From assembly GCA_036258055.1 (NCBI GenBank), contig DATAEK010000287.1, positions 1 through 27,288 of the forward strand: 27,288 nt of DNA, written 5' to 3'. Both the position numbers and the translations under genes were made by a program. Of the stretch, positions 18,020-26,455 are shown piece by piece; position 1 is the stretch's first letter, and each line of letters starts with the position of its first letter. The notes under the pieces are model-generated. The model did not search any database. It saw nothing but the letters and a program-made list of their open reading frames with translations, and was not told the DNA's origin. Origin of the DNA: DATAEK01 sp036258055. GTDB lineage: Bacteria; Acidobacteriota; Vicinamibacteria; Vicinamibacterales; 2-12-FULL-66-21.

Positions 18020-19330
18020 TTAATCAATGACGTGACCCTGCAAGGGCTCGTTGGTTGAATCGATCCTGATCAAGACGCGCTGATTCCTGGGGAGCCCGGG
18101 CGGAATCCTCACCTTCAAATAGTTGTCGGTCACGACGAGCGTTCCGTCTTCGAGCGTCAGACCCGGCCGGAGGGTCCCGAGCTGACGCGACCGAAAACGC
18201 GAAGACAGCTCGGCGCCTATCGCTCGCAGCGCGCTCGCCCGCTCGCGAATCACCGATCCGTGAACGCGGTCGGGCATACGCGCGGCCTCCGTGCCAGGCC
18301 GATCCGAGTAGGGGAACACGTGCAGATGCGAGAGGGGCGCCGAGGGAAGATAGGCCAGATTGGCGTCGAACTCCGGATCCGACTCGCCGGGAAAACCAAC
18401 GATCATGTCCGATCCAATCGACGCCTCGGGGAGACGCGACACGATGTCATCGACCAGCCGCCGATAGTACGCAAGCGTGTAGGGACGACGCATCCGAGCG
18501 AGCACGCGATCGCTCGCGTGCTGCAGCGGGAGATGGAAATGCGGCGCAAACCGCCCGCCGCTCGTCGCAACGAGATCCACGATCGCGGGCGAGCAGTCCA
18601 TCGGCTCGAGTGAGCTGATTCGAAAGACCACGTCCGCCGGAATCTCGTTCAGCCCGCGGAGCAGGTCGATCAGGCTGCTCGCCGGCGAGAGATCGCGGCC
18701 GTACGACCCGAGGTGCACGCCTGTAATCGCGACGTCTTTGAACCCGGCGTGTGCGACACGCTCCACCTCGCGCATGATGTCCCGGATCGGCGTGCTTCGG
18801 CCGGCGCCGCGTGTGGCCGGAATGATGCAATACGAGCAGCGCTCCTCGCAGCCGGTCTGCACGCGCAGCGTGAACGCCGTCCGGCCGGCGATACCGGGCT
18901 GAACGGCCGCGCCGCAACTGCCGTCGCCTTCGGCGAAGCGCTCGGCGGTCGTCAGACTTCCCACGTGACTATCGGTCGAGTGCTCGATCTGTTCCACGAC
19001 ACTGGCCATCTCGTCGACGAGCCGGTCCTTTCGATCGTTGCGAACGATTTGCACGACTCCAGGCAGGCTCGCGACGTCGTCCGGGCACCGGGTCGCGTAG
19101 CAGCCGGTGACCACGACCTTGGCCAAGGGATTGTCGCGTGCGATGCGCCGGATCGCCTGTCGGGCGCCCTGATCGGCCGTGGAGGTCACCGAGCAGGTGT
19201 TCACGACGACCACGTCAGCCTGATTCGACTGTACGGGGATGCCGCCCCGGTCCAGGAGGTCCTCCTCCAGGTGAAGAGAATCCGCCTGGTTGACGCGGCA
19301 TCCGAACGTGACGATTGAATATCGGATCAA
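18020..19330 (-). CDS. mtaB: tRNA (N6-threonylcarbamoyladenosine-37) methylthiotransferase, MtaB family
   Basis: Radical SAM methylthiotransferase that adds a methylthio group to t6A37 of tRNAs reading ANN codons. N-terminal domain cysteines are Cys11 (FGCRVNQ), Cys46 (VNTCSVT) and Cys77 (VTGCYA). The radical SAM motif CEERCSYC has Cys161, 165 and 168. FHLPLQHASDRVLARMRRPY and DMIVGFPGESDPEF are typical of the family, and a TRAM-like C-terminus follows. The GCRVNQ and GCYA context favours MtaB over MiaB or RimO. The 436-residue frame opens with TTG at 19330, sharing bases with the purE stop (AATTGA), so translation is probably coupled to purE. Confidence 0.92.
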   Translation of the reverse strand: MIRYSIVTFGCRVNQADSLHLEEDLLDRGGIPVQSNQADVVVVNTCSVTSTADQGARQAIRRIARDNPLAKVVVTGCYATRCPDDVASLPGVVQIVRNDRKDRLVDEMASVVEQIEHSTDSHVGSLTTAERFAEGDGSCGAAVQPGIAGRTAFTLRVQTGCEERCSYCIIPATRGAGRSTPIRDIMREVERVAHAGFKDVAITGVHLGSYGRDLSPASSLIDLLRGLNEIPADVVFRISSLEPMDCSPAIVDLVATSGGRFAPHFHLPLQHASDRVLARMRRPYTLAYYRRLVDDIVSRLPEASIGSDMIVGFPGESDPEFDANLAYLPSAPLSHLHVFPYSDRPGTEAARMPDRVHGSVIRERASALRAIGAELSSRFRSRQLGTLRPGLTLEDGTLVVTDNYLKVRIPPGLPRNQRVLIRIDSTNEPLQGHVID

Positions 19331-19827
19331 TTCCCGGAGCTCAACTTCAGCGCCGCTTGCTCGACTCTGTCGGCGAGCTTCTGCTTGTACGTCTCGAGTT
19401 TCGATGCGATCGCCGCGTCCCCAATTCCCAGGATCTGCGCAGCCAGGACCCCGGCGTTGGTGGCACCCGGTTTTCCGATCGAAACGGTGGCCACCGGCAC
19501 TCCGGGCGGCATCTGCACCGTCGAGAGCAGCGCATCCAGCCCTTTGAGAGCAGACGAATCAATCGGGACACCGATAACCGGCAACGTCGTGTGCGCGGCA
19601 ACGACCCCCGCCAGGTGGGCGGCGGCGCCGGCACCGACGAGGAAGACCTTGACACCGCGTCCCGGTGCCTCGCGGACGAGGCGCAACACACGCTCGGGCG
19701 AACGGTGCGCAGATGCCACGGTCATCTCGCACGTAATGCCGAACTCTCGCAGCACATCGACGGCGCCCTGCATGACCGGGGCGTCGGAATCGGAGCCCAT
19801 CAGGATCAGAACGGATGTTGGGGACAT
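19327..19827 (-). CDS. purE: N5-carboxyaminoimidazole ribonucleotide mutase (PurE)
   Basis: Interconverts N5-CAIR and CAIR in purine synthesis. Class I PurE signatures: LMGSDSDAPVM (9-19), ASAHRSPERV (38-47), a Gly/Ala-rich loop VGAGAAAHLAG and LPVIGVPIDSSALKGLDALL, then STVQMPPGVPVATV. From ATG 19827 the protein has 166 residues, the usual size. An alternative TTG at 19869 overlapping the purD stop would add 14 residues (MTLPTSRRAGYPSA); family length favours 19827. A class I PurE normally needs PurK, which is not in this window. Confidence 0.94.
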   Translation of the reverse strand: MSPTSVLILMGSDSDAPVMQGAVDVLREFGITCEMTVASAHRSPERVLRLVREAPGRGVKVFLVGAGAAAHLAGVVAAHTTLPVIGVPIDSSALKGLDALLSTVQMPPGVPVATVSIGKPGATNAGVLAAQILGIGDAAIASKLETYKQKLADRVEQAALKLSSGN

Positions 19828-19865
19828 GGCTGAAGGATAGCCTGCGCGCCGGGACGTTGGGAGTG

Positions 19866-21176
19866 TCAATTCTCGCGAGTAGTAGCGGCCTGGCGCAGCG
19901 CCTTCTGTCCGATGTCCCGCCGGTAGTGCATACCCTCGAAGGCGATTCTGGAGACGCCCTCGTACGCGCGGGCGATGGCGAGTTCGAACGAGGCTCCGCG
20001 TCCGACCACGGTGAGGACGCGACCGCCGGCGGTCACGATCGGCGAATCGTTTCCCGACCCCGCCAGCTTCGTACCTGCGTGAAACACGAAAACGTCGTCG
20101 AGCGCCGCGGCCCCATCGAGTCCGGTAATCGAACGGCCGAGCGGGCCTGACGCCGGGTAGCCTTCTGACGCCATGACGACTCCAACGTGCTTCTCAGGTC
20201 TGAAGCGAAGGGGCGACGACAGCGACGATCCTTCAGCCGCGGCCACAAGGTGCGGCGCGAGATCTCCGTCGATGGCCGGCAAGACAACCTGAGCCTCCGG
20301 ATCGCCGAACCGAACATTGAACTCGATCACCTTGGGGCCATCGCACGTCAGCATCAGGCCTGCATAGAGGAAGCCCCGGTACTGCTGTCCCTCGGCCTTC
20401 AAACCCTGCACGACGGGTTCGACGATATCTCGCATGACTTGCGTCGCGAGCACATCTTCCATGAGCGGTGTTGGCGCGAATGCCCCCATCCCGCCGGTGT
20501 TGGGTCCTTTGTCGCCGTCGAAGACACGTTTGTGATCCTGCGCGGCGAGCAGCGGAACGGCGCGCGTGCCGTCGCACACTGCGAAGAACGACAGCTCGGG
20601 GCCAACCAGACACTCTTCGATCACGATGCGGTCGCCAGCCTGGCCGAATTCGCGGTCTTCCATCACGCCGCGAATCGCGGCGTCCGCGCTCGCGCGATCG
20701 GGAGCAACGATGACGCCCTTGCCAGCCGCCAGACCGTCGGCTTTTACCACGACCGGGAACCCGAACTCGCCATGCGCGATGAGCGCGTGTGCGGTAGCGG
20801 CGTCCTCGCACACGCGATAGCGCGCCGTCGGAATTCCGTGCTTCGCCATGAACGCCTTCGCGAAGACCTTGCTGCACTCGAGTTGTGCAGCGGCCCGCGA
20901 CGGTCCGAAGATGCGAAGGCCGTGCGACATGAAGAGGTCGACGATGCCGCGATCGAGCGGCAACTCGGGACCGACGACGGTGAGATCGATGCGTTCGCGT
21001 CTCGCGAGCGCGAGGAGCGCGTCGGGTTCGGCGGCGCTGACGTTGACCACCCGAGCGATGCGCGCAATGCCGGCGTTGCCCGGCGCACAGAGGACTTCGG
21101 TGACGTCGCGCTCCTGGGAAAGCTTCCAGACGAGCGCATGCTCGCGCGCGCCACTCCCGACGAGAAGTACTCTCAT
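19866..21176 (-). CDS. purD: Phosphoribosylamine-glycine ligase (GAR synthetase)
   Basis: ATP-grasp ligase joining phosphoribosylamine and glycine to GAR, the second step of IMP synthesis. The N-terminus MRVLLVGSGAREHALVWKL, the FPVVVKADGLAAGKGV ATP-grasp core, DHKRVFDGDKGPNTGGMGA and VIEFNVRFGDPEAQVVLP are all diagnostic. The 436 residues are full length. It is the first gene of a tight minus-strand trio purD-purE-mtaB, separated from the main pur cluster by rlmN and the kinase pseudogene, and it diverges from rpsU. Confidence 0.97.
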   Translation of the reverse strand: MRVLLVGSGAREHALVWKLSQERDVTEVLCAPGNAGIARIARVVNVSAAEPDALLALARRERIDLTVVGPELPLDRGIVDLFMSHGLRIFGPSRAAAQLECSKVFAKAFMAKHGIPTARYRVCEDAATAHALIAHGEFGFPVVVKADGLAAGKGVIVAPDRASADAAIRGVMEDREFGQAGDRIVIEECLVGPELSFFAVCDGTRAVPLLAAQDHKRVFDGDKGPNTGGMGAFAPTPLMEDVLATQVMRDIVEPVVQGLKAEGQQYRGFLYAGLMLTCDGPKVIEFNVRFGDPEAQVVLPAIDGDLAPHLVAAAEGSSLSSPLRFRPEKHVGVVMASEGYPASGPLGRSITGLDGAAALDDVFVFHAGTKLAGSGNDSPIVTAGGRVLTVVGRGASFELAIARAYEGVSRIAFEGMHYRRDIGQKALRQAATTREN

Positions 21177-21273
21177 GGTCCGATTGAGAAGCGTAATGTT
21201 TTCAGGAAGTTACAGAGTGGATGCGGGACGGATTGCAAAGACGTGCAGAAGCGATCCGGCAACTGAGCTTTAT

Positions 21274-21288
21274 TGCCAAAAAATGGCA
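21274..21288. promoter_or_regulatory. Operator-like inverted repeat and candidate promoter in the purD / rpsU gap
   Basis: TGCCA-AAAAA-TGGCA is a short perfect inverted repeat in the divergent region. TTGCCA (21273-21278) could be a -35 for rpsU with TGTGAT (21295-21300) as -10 at 16 bp. This arrangement is suggestive but weak. Confidence 0.35.
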
Positions 21289-21321
21289 GTTACCTGTGAT
21301 AGCCTAGCACATTCTGTCAGG

Positions 21322-21357
21322 CTCTACGGACCCCACAGGGATACTCAGTCCGTGGAG
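21322..21357 (+). promoter_or_regulatory. Stem-loop in the rpsU leader
   Basis: CTCTACGGAC (21322-21331) pairs with GTCCGTGGAG (21348-21357): ten pairs, one a G-U wobble, around a 16-nt loop. It lies about 85 nt upstream of the rpsU ribosome binding site and is not followed by a T run, so it does not look like a terminator. Confidence 0.5.
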
Positions 21358-21404
21358 TGAGGTGTGTGAGACGATCCACACGCTGCCGCGACGTTCCGAG
21401 TGTC

Positions 21405-21432
21405 CCCCCTTGTACGACCGGGTGAGGGGGTG
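21405..21432 (+). promoter_or_regulatory. rpsU ribosome binding site with sequestering hairpin
   Basis: AGGGGGTG (21425-21432) differs by one base from the ideal AGGAGGTG and is spaced 8 nt from the TTG at 21441, which decides the start. Its AGGGGG can pair perfectly with CCCCCT at 21405-21410 around a 14-nt loop, so the site may be partly hidden. Confidence 0.6.
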
Positions 21433-21440
21433 TGTCCAGG

Positions 21441-21638
21441 TTGGCTGAAGTCAAGGTTCAGGAAGGCGAATCGATTGAGAGCGCGCTGCGCCGCTTCAAG
21501 CGGAAGGTGCAGCAGGAAGATATCATCAAGGATATCAAGAAGCACTCCTTCTACCTGAAGCCGGGTGACCGGCGTCGGGCGAAGCAGGCGCTCGCACGAA
21601 AGCGTACGCGCAAGAAGCAGCGCCGCGAGTCGGACTAA
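21441..21638 (+). CDS. rpsU: Small ribosomal subunit protein bS21
   Basis: A 65-residue, very basic protein of the 30S subunit near the 3' end of 16S rRNA, where it takes part in initiation. The TTG start at 21441 gives the classic N-terminus AEVKVQEGESIESALRRFKRK after Met, and the tail is the expected Lys/Arg-rich RKRTRKKQRR. A GTG at 21432 is in frame but would lie inside the Shine-Dalgarno. The leader holds two possible RNA structures. The zinc-ribbon gene follows after 109 bp on the same strand and probably shares the transcript. Confidence 0.95.
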   Translation: MAEVKVQEGESIESALRRFKRKVQQEDIIKDIKKHSFYLKPGDRRRAKQALARKRTRKKQRRESD

Positions 21639-21747
21639 CGGCGTTGTTCAGACGACGCCCTTGCGCGTATCGATCATGTCGGTCGGGCGCGCGCGGGTCA
21701 ACCCGCTGGTTGCGCGGGCGGGATCGAGCTGGTGAGGAGTGGGACCG

Positions 21748-22059
21748 ATGGAGTTCCAGGACAAAACGCTGCACTGCGTAGACTGCGGGACGGAGTTCAT
21801 CTGGACGGCGGGCGAGCAGCTCTTCTTCGCCGACAAGAACTTCAAGAACGAGCCGAAACGTTGCAAGAGCTGCAAGGCTAAGAGGGCCGCCCGTCCGGCG
21901 GGCGGTGGACCAGTTGCGCGCGAACGCGTCGAGACGACCACCAACTGCTCGGCGTGCGGGAAGGAAACCACCGTTCCGTTCAGACCAACGCAGGGGCGAC
22001 CGGTGTTCTGCCGGGAATGCTTCCAGCAGCGGAAATTTGCGGGGGCCGGCGGCGTCTAG
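21748..22059 (+). CDS. Double zinc-ribbon domain protein
   Basis: A 103-residue cytoplasmic protein with eight cysteines in four CxxC pairs: Cys10/13, Cys39/42, Cys67/70 and Cys88/91, fitting two zinc ribbons. The first half (DKTLHCVDCGTEFIWTAGEQ with FADKNFKNEPKRCKSC) resembles a widespread family of small zinc-ribbon proteins. A Gly/Ala/Arg linker joins it to the second ribbon (CSACGKETTVPF with RPVFCRECF). The start at 21748 is set by a strong GAGGAG (21734-21739) 8 nt upstream; a GTG three codons earlier overlaps that site. The function is unknown; nucleic acid or ribosome binding is a guess from its place after rpsU. A terminator follows. Confidence 0.88.
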   Translation: MEFQDKTLHCVDCGTEFIWTAGEQLFFADKNFKNEPKRCKSCKAKRAARPAGGGPVARERVETTTNCSACGKETTVPFRPTQGRPVFCRECFQQRKFAGAGGV

Positions 22060-22083
22060 TCCTGGGCTTCACGACTGAACGAG

Positions 22084-22114
22084 AGGCCACGCCCCACAGC
22101 GTGGCCTTTTTTTT
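22084..22114 (+). terminator. Rho-independent terminator after rpsU / zinc-ribbon operon
   Basis: GGCCACGC (22085-22092), loop CCCACA and GCGTGGCC (22099-22106) form a perfect 8-bp GC stem, extended by one A-T pair, followed by eight T (22107-22114). It lies 25 bp after the zinc-ribbon stop codon. It is the only textbook intrinsic terminator I see in the window. Confidence 0.93.
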
Positions 22115-22148
22115 GCCTGAGATCACGCGCCACTCCGCGGCGCAAAAG

Positions 22149-22176
22149 CGTCGAGGCACTTTCCGCTGCCTCGACG
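22149..22176. promoter_or_regulatory. Perfect 10-bp inverted repeat upstream of the efflux operon
   Basis: CGTCGAGGCA (22149-22158) and TGCCTCGACG (22167-22176) are exact inverted copies around an 8-nt centre, 15 bp before the adaptor ATG. It has no T run on the plus side, so an operator for an efflux regulator or a leader hairpin is more likely than a terminator. On the minus strand it is followed by a short TTTT. Confidence 0.5.
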
Positions 22177-22191
22177 TCTAACACTGAGCTC

Positions 22192-23292
22192 ATGATTTCA
22201 CCCATATCTCGAATGCCTGCGCGTCTGCTCACCCTCGTGCTGACGGTTACGCTGGCGGCGTGCGGACGGACGAAGGCGCCGGCGTCGGCGGGTCAAGGGG
22301 CACTTCCACCGGCGGGCGTCCAGATTTTGACGGTCGAGCCGCACCCGATCGAGCAGGCGTCGGAATTCATCGCCACTTTGCGGTCGCAGCACTCGACTAC
22401 GGTTCAGCCGGAAGTCGACGGCCTGATCACCCGGATCTTCGTGAAGGCGGGCGATCGCGTGAAGGCCGGTACGCCGCTGATCCAAATCAACGAAGAGCGG
22501 CAGCGCGCAGCCGTGCTCAGCGCCGAGGCCAACCGCGCTGGTACGCAGGCGGACGTCGAGTACTGGCGAGGCCAGGTGAAGCGTCTGGAAGCGCTCGTGG
22601 AAGCCGGCGCGATCAGCAGGCAGGAATTCGATCAGGCGCAGAACACGCTGCGCACGGCCGAAGCCCGCCTCGCGGCGCTCGACGCACAGGTAAAAGAAGG
22701 CCAGGTGCAGCTCCAGTTCTTCCGCGTCATCGCGCCGCAGTCCGGCACGGTCGGCGAAATTCCGGTTCGTGTCGGTGACCGTGTCACGACGTCGACGGTC
22801 ATCACGACAATCGACGAGAACACAGTAATCGAGGCCTACATCCAGGTTCCACTCGATCGGTCGGCCGATGTGCGAGTGGGTTTGCCGGTTCAGCTCCTCG
22901 ACGGCGCGGGCAAGGTCATCTCGACCAACGCCATCACGTTCGTGGCGCCGCGCGTCGACGAGGCGACGCAGACGGTGCTCGTAAAGAGCCTGCTCCGCGA
23001 AATTCCGCTCGCCATACGCGTGCAGCAGTTCGCCCGCGCGCGGATCATCTGGCGCAGCGTGAACGGCCTGACGGTGCCGATCACCGCGGTGATGCGCATC
23101 AGCGGTCAGTACTTCTGTTTTCTCGCGGAACCCGGACCGCAGGGCGGCCTGGTGGCGCGCCAGCGGGCGGTCGAGGTCGGCGAGGTTCTGGGCAACGACT
23201 ACGTCGTGCGCAGCGGCCTCAAGGCCGGCGACAAGTTGATCGTATCGGGAATCCAGAAGCTCGGAGACGGCGCACCGGTGAAGGGGCAGTAG
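22192..23292 (+). CDS. RND efflux periplasmic adaptor (membrane fusion) lipoprotein
   Basis: Links an inner-membrane RND pump to an outer-membrane channel. A lipoprotein signal ends in the lipobox LAAC with Cys24. A biotinyl-lipoyl-like half (EVDGLITRIFVKAGDRVKAG), an alpha-helical hairpin (about 95-160, rich in Ala, Glu, Gln and Arg), the second lipoyl half (VIAPQSGTVGEIPVRVGD) and a beta-barrel with the final SGLKAGDKLIVSGIQKLGDG follow. The 366 residues fit the AcrA/MexA family. The ATG at 22213 (MPARLLTL) is an equally good start; neither has a clear Shine-Dalgarno. The pump gene starts 4 bp downstream. Confidence 0.93.
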   Translation: MISPISRMPARLLTLVLTVTLAACGRTKAPASAGQGALPPAGVQILTVEPHPIEQASEFIATLRSQHSTTVQPEVDGLITRIFVKAGDRVKAGTPLIQINEERQRAAVLSAEANRAGTQADVEYWRGQVKRLEALVEAGAISRQEFDQAQNTLRTAEARLAALDAQVKEGQVQLQFFRVIAPQSGTVGEIPVRVGDRVTTSTVITTIDENTVIEAYIQVPLDRSADVRVGLPVQLLDGAGKVISTNAITFVAPRVDEATQTVLVKSLLREIPLAIRVQQFARARIIWRSVNGLTVPITAVMRISGQYFCFLAEPGPQGGLVARQRAVEVGEVLGNDYVVRSGLKAGDKLIVSGIQKLGDGAPVKGQ

Positions 23293-23296
23293 ATCC

Positions 23297-26200
23297 ATGT
23301 TCGTCGACACCTTCATCCGTCGTCCAATCCTGGCCTCCGTCTGCTCGCTCGTTCTGATCCTCGCCGGCGCCATCGCGATTCCGACGATGCCGGTCGCCCA
23401 GTACCCCTCGCTCGCTCCGCCCCAGGTCAACGTCACGGCCGTGTACACCGGAGCCAACGCCCAGGAAGTCGAAACCTCAGTCACGACACCGCTCGAACAG
23501 GCAATCAACGGCGTCGAGGGCATGCTCTACATGACCTCGTCGAGCACCAACAGCGGCATCTCCACGATCACCGTGACGTTCGACATCACGCGCGATCAGG
23601 ATGTGGCGGCCGTTGACGTGCAGAACCGTGTCAATCAGACGCTCGGACGGATGCCAGCGGAGGTCCGCACGACCGGCATCACCGTGCAGAAGCAGTCGAC
23701 CGGGTTCATCATGGCCGTCGGCGTCTTCTCAGAAAAGGGCACGTACGACTCGCTGTTCCTGAGCAACTACCTCGACATCTTCATCAAGGACGCGGTAAAG
23801 CGCGTCCCGGGCGTCGGTGACGTCGTCGTCTTCGGTGAGCGCAAGTACTCGATGCGGCTCTGGGTCGACCCGGATCGAATGGCCGCGCGGGGGATCACGG
23901 CGGGCGACGTGGTGCAGGCGCTGCGCGAGCAGAACGTGCAGGTGGCGGCGGGGAGCCTGGGCCAGGCGCCAGCCCCGTCGGGACAGATGTACCAGCTCAG
24001 CGTGCGCGCGCTGGGACGACTCACCGAGGCATCCGAGTTCGAGAACATCATTCTCAAAAGCGGGAAAGACGGCGCGCTCGTTCGGGTCAAGGACATCGGC
24101 CGCGCGGAGCTTGGTGCCGAAACCTACGCGGCCAATCTGCGTTTTCAGGGTGTCGAAGCGGTCGGCTTCGGCGTGACGCAGCTGCCAGCCGCGAATTCGC
24201 TCGACGTGGAACGTGCCGTCAGCGCAGAGCTGAATCGCCTGGCCAGGTCATTTCCGCCGGGCATGCGGTATCTCGTAGCGTTCAACACGACCGACGTCGT
24301 TCAGGCGTCGATCGCGGAGGTGTTGAAGACGCTGGTCGAAGCGATCGCCCTCGTCGTGCTGGTGATCTTCATCTTCCTCCAGACCTGGCGCAGCACGCTG
24401 ATTCCGGCGATCACGATTCCAGTGTCCCTGGTCGGCGCGTTCGCCTTCATCAAGGTGATGGGGTTCTCCATCAACACCCTCACGCTCTTCGGCATCATCC
24501 TCGCCACGGGCATCGTCGTCGACGACGCGATCGTCGTCATCGAGAACATCGAGCGGCACATTCAGGAATACAAGGTGTCGGCGAGAAAAGCGGCGTCAGA
24601 GGCCATGGGTGAAGTCCTGGGCGCCGTCGTCGCCACCGGGCTGGTGCTCGTCGCCGTGTTCGTACCGGTTGCGTTCTTTCCCGGTACGACGGGTCGGCTC
24701 TACGCGCAGTTCTCGATCACGATTGCATTCGCCGTGGCCCTGTCGGTATTCAACGCCGTGACGCTGACGCCGGCGCTGTCGGCGTTACTCCTCGAGCGCG
24801 CGAGCCATGGCAAGTGGCGAATCTTCGCCCTCTTCGAGCGACTGATAGACGCCGGGACCCACCTCTACGTGGCAGTCCTGCGGCGAGCTCTCCGGATCCG
24901 CTGGGCGATCGTCCTGCTCTTCGTGGCAACGCTGGGCGTGACGTGGTGGGTCTACCGGATGGTGCCGCAGGCGTTCATCCCTGAGGAAGATCCGGGCTAT
25001 TTCATCATCCAGGTTCAGGCGCCCTCAGGCGCTTCGCTCGAATACACCGACAACATCGCCCGGCAGGCCGAAGCGATCATCAGCAAGGATCCCGACGTCA
25101 TGGCAATGTTCTCAGTCATGGGATTCAGCTTCAGTGGCGCCGCGTCAAACTCCGGGCTCATGTTCGTCCGGCTGAAACTGTTCGAGGACCGGATCGGACA
25201 ATCCCACTCGGTACAGGCCGTGTTGGGGCGTCTGAGCGGCGCGCTCTTCAGCATTCCTGGCGCCATTGTCGTGGCCTTCACCCCGCCGTCGATCCAGGGC
25301 TTGAGCCGGTTCGGCGGATTCGAGTTCCAGGTGCTGGATCAAAGTGGCGGCGAGATCACGCGGCTCGCAGAGGCGACGCAAGCGATCGTGGCCGGTGGCA
25401 ATCGGTCGCCCAAGTTGCGGCCACCGCTCTTCACGTCGTTTACGGCCAACGATCCTCAGCTGCAGGTCACGATCAATCGGCAGCGCACGTTGGCGCTGGG
25501 ACTGCCCCTCGGCGAAATCACCGACGCGCTTCAGATCATGCTCGGGTCCGAGTACGTGAACGACTTCGAGTTCAACAACCGTGCGTACCGGGTATACGTA
25601 CAGGCCGATCAGGCCTTCCGGTCCAACCCGAAGGCGTTGAAGCAACTCTACGCGCGGACGCGGACCGGCCAGATGGTCGCGCTCGAGCAGGTCGTGGAGA
25701 TGAAGGAGACGACGGCGCCACAGGTCATCAGTCACTTCAACCTGTTTCGATCGGCCACCATCAACGGGTCGGCGGCGCAAGGCGTCAGCTCCGGTGAAGC
25801 GCTCGCCGAAATGGAGCGCCTGGCGAACACGACGCTGCCCATTGGAATGGGTTACGCCTGGTCGGGGATCTCGCTCGAAGAGACGAAGGCAGGACGCCAG
25901 GCGTATCTGATTTTTGGCCTGGCGTTGCTGCTCGTGTACCTGACGCTGGCCGCACAGTACGAGAGCCTCGTGCTTCCGTTCATCGTCCTGCTCGGCGTGC
26001 CGATCGCGGTGCTCGGAGCGCTGACGGCACAGTGGTCGAGAGGGTTGGCCAACGACGTCTACTGTCAGGTCGGTCTGGTCATGCTCATCGGTCTCGCGGC
26101 CAAGAATGCGATTCTGATCGTGGAGTTCGCGGAACAGTTGAGAGAACGGGGCCTGCCCGTGCTCGAAGCGGCGATCGAGGCCGCGCGAATCCGGCTGCGG

Positions 26201-26455
26201 CCGATCGTCATGACGTCGCTCGCGTTCATCCTCGGCGTGCTGCCGCTGGTCGTGGCGACCGGCGCCGGCCAGGAAGCCCGGCGATCGGTTGGCACGACGG
26301 TCGCGGGGGGAATGATGGTCTCGACGCTGCTGAACTTGATGTTCATCCCGGTCCTGTACGTCGTCGTGCAGACGCTTCGGGGCAGGAGCCGGGGGCGAGC
26401 GGCCGAGCCCGTCACCGCCAGTGGGCGGAACTCGCCGGGCGCGGCGGTGTCGTAA
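23297..26455 (+). CDS. RND multidrug efflux pump, HAE1/AcrB family
   Basis: Proton-driven inner-membrane exporter of 1052 residues, the standard length. It begins with the typical MFVDTFIRRPILASV. Relay residues Asp409 and Asp410 are in GIVVDDAIVVIENIERH, matching the AcrB pair, and the lysine counterpart is in LIGLAAKNAILIVEFAE. The periplasmic porter stretches (AQYPSLAPPQVNVTAVY, ATGITV-type blocks, VPGVGDVVVFGERKYSMRLW) and two sets of membrane helices are all present, so it appears functional. It is in one operon with the adaptor. No TolC-type gene follows, so the outer-membrane partner must be encoded elsewhere. The substrate cannot be inferred. Confidence 0.96.
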   Translation: MFVDTFIRRPILASVCSLVLILAGAIAIPTMPVAQYPSLAPPQVNVTAVYTGANAQEVETSVTTPLEQAINGVEGMLYMTSSSTNSGISTITVTFDITRDQDVAAVDVQNRVNQTLGRMPAEVRTTGITVQKQSTGFIMAVGVFSEKGTYDSLFLSNYLDIFIKDAVKRVPGVGDVVVFGERKYSMRLWVDPDRMAARGITAGDVVQALREQNVQVAAGSLGQAPAPSGQMYQLSVRALGRLTEASEFENIILKSGKDGALVRVKDIGRAELGAETYAANLRFQGVEAVGFGVTQLPAANSLDVERAVSAELNRLARSFPPGMRYLVAFNTTDVVQASIAEVLKTLVEAIALVVLVIFIFLQTWRSTLIPAITIPVSLVGAFAFIKVMGFSINTLTLFGIILATGIVVDDAIVVIENIERHIQEYKVSARKAASEAMGEVLGAVVATGLVLVAVFVPVAFFPGTTGRLYAQFSITIAFAVALSVFNAVTLTPALSALLLERASHGKWRIFALFERLIDAGTHLYVAVLRRALRIRWAIVLLFVATLGVTWWVYRMVPQAFIPEEDPGYFIIQVQAPSGASLEYTDNIARQAEAIISKDPDVMAMFSVMGFSFSGAASNSGLMFVRLKLFEDRIGQSHSVQAVLGRLSGALFSIPGAIVVAFTPPSIQGLSRFGGFEFQVLDQSGGEITRLAEATQAIVAGGNRSPKLRPPLFTSFTANDPQLQVTINRQRTLALGLPLGEITDALQIMLGSEYVNDFEFNNRAYRVYVQADQAFRSNPKALKQLYARTRTGQMVALEQVVEMKETTAPQVISHFNLFRSATINGSAAQGVSSGEALAEMERLANTTLPIGMGYAWSGISLEETKAGRQAYLIFGLALLLVYLTLAAQYESLVLPFIVLLGVPIAVLGALTAQWSRGLANDVYCQVGLVMLIGLAAKNAILIVEFAEQLRERGLPVLEAAIEAARIRLRPIVMTSLAFILGVLPLVVATGAGQEARRSVGTTVAGGMMVSTLLNLMFIPVLYVVVQTLRGRSRGRAAEPVTASGRNSPGAAVS

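Noticed and set aside
22198..23523. Long antisense open frame opposite the efflux adaptor; similar ones at 1416-2660, 10701-11585, 14830-15987 and 25145-26482
   Set aside because: All are shadows of well-identified genes on the other strand, rich in Arg, Asp and His, a known artefact of GC-rich codon use.
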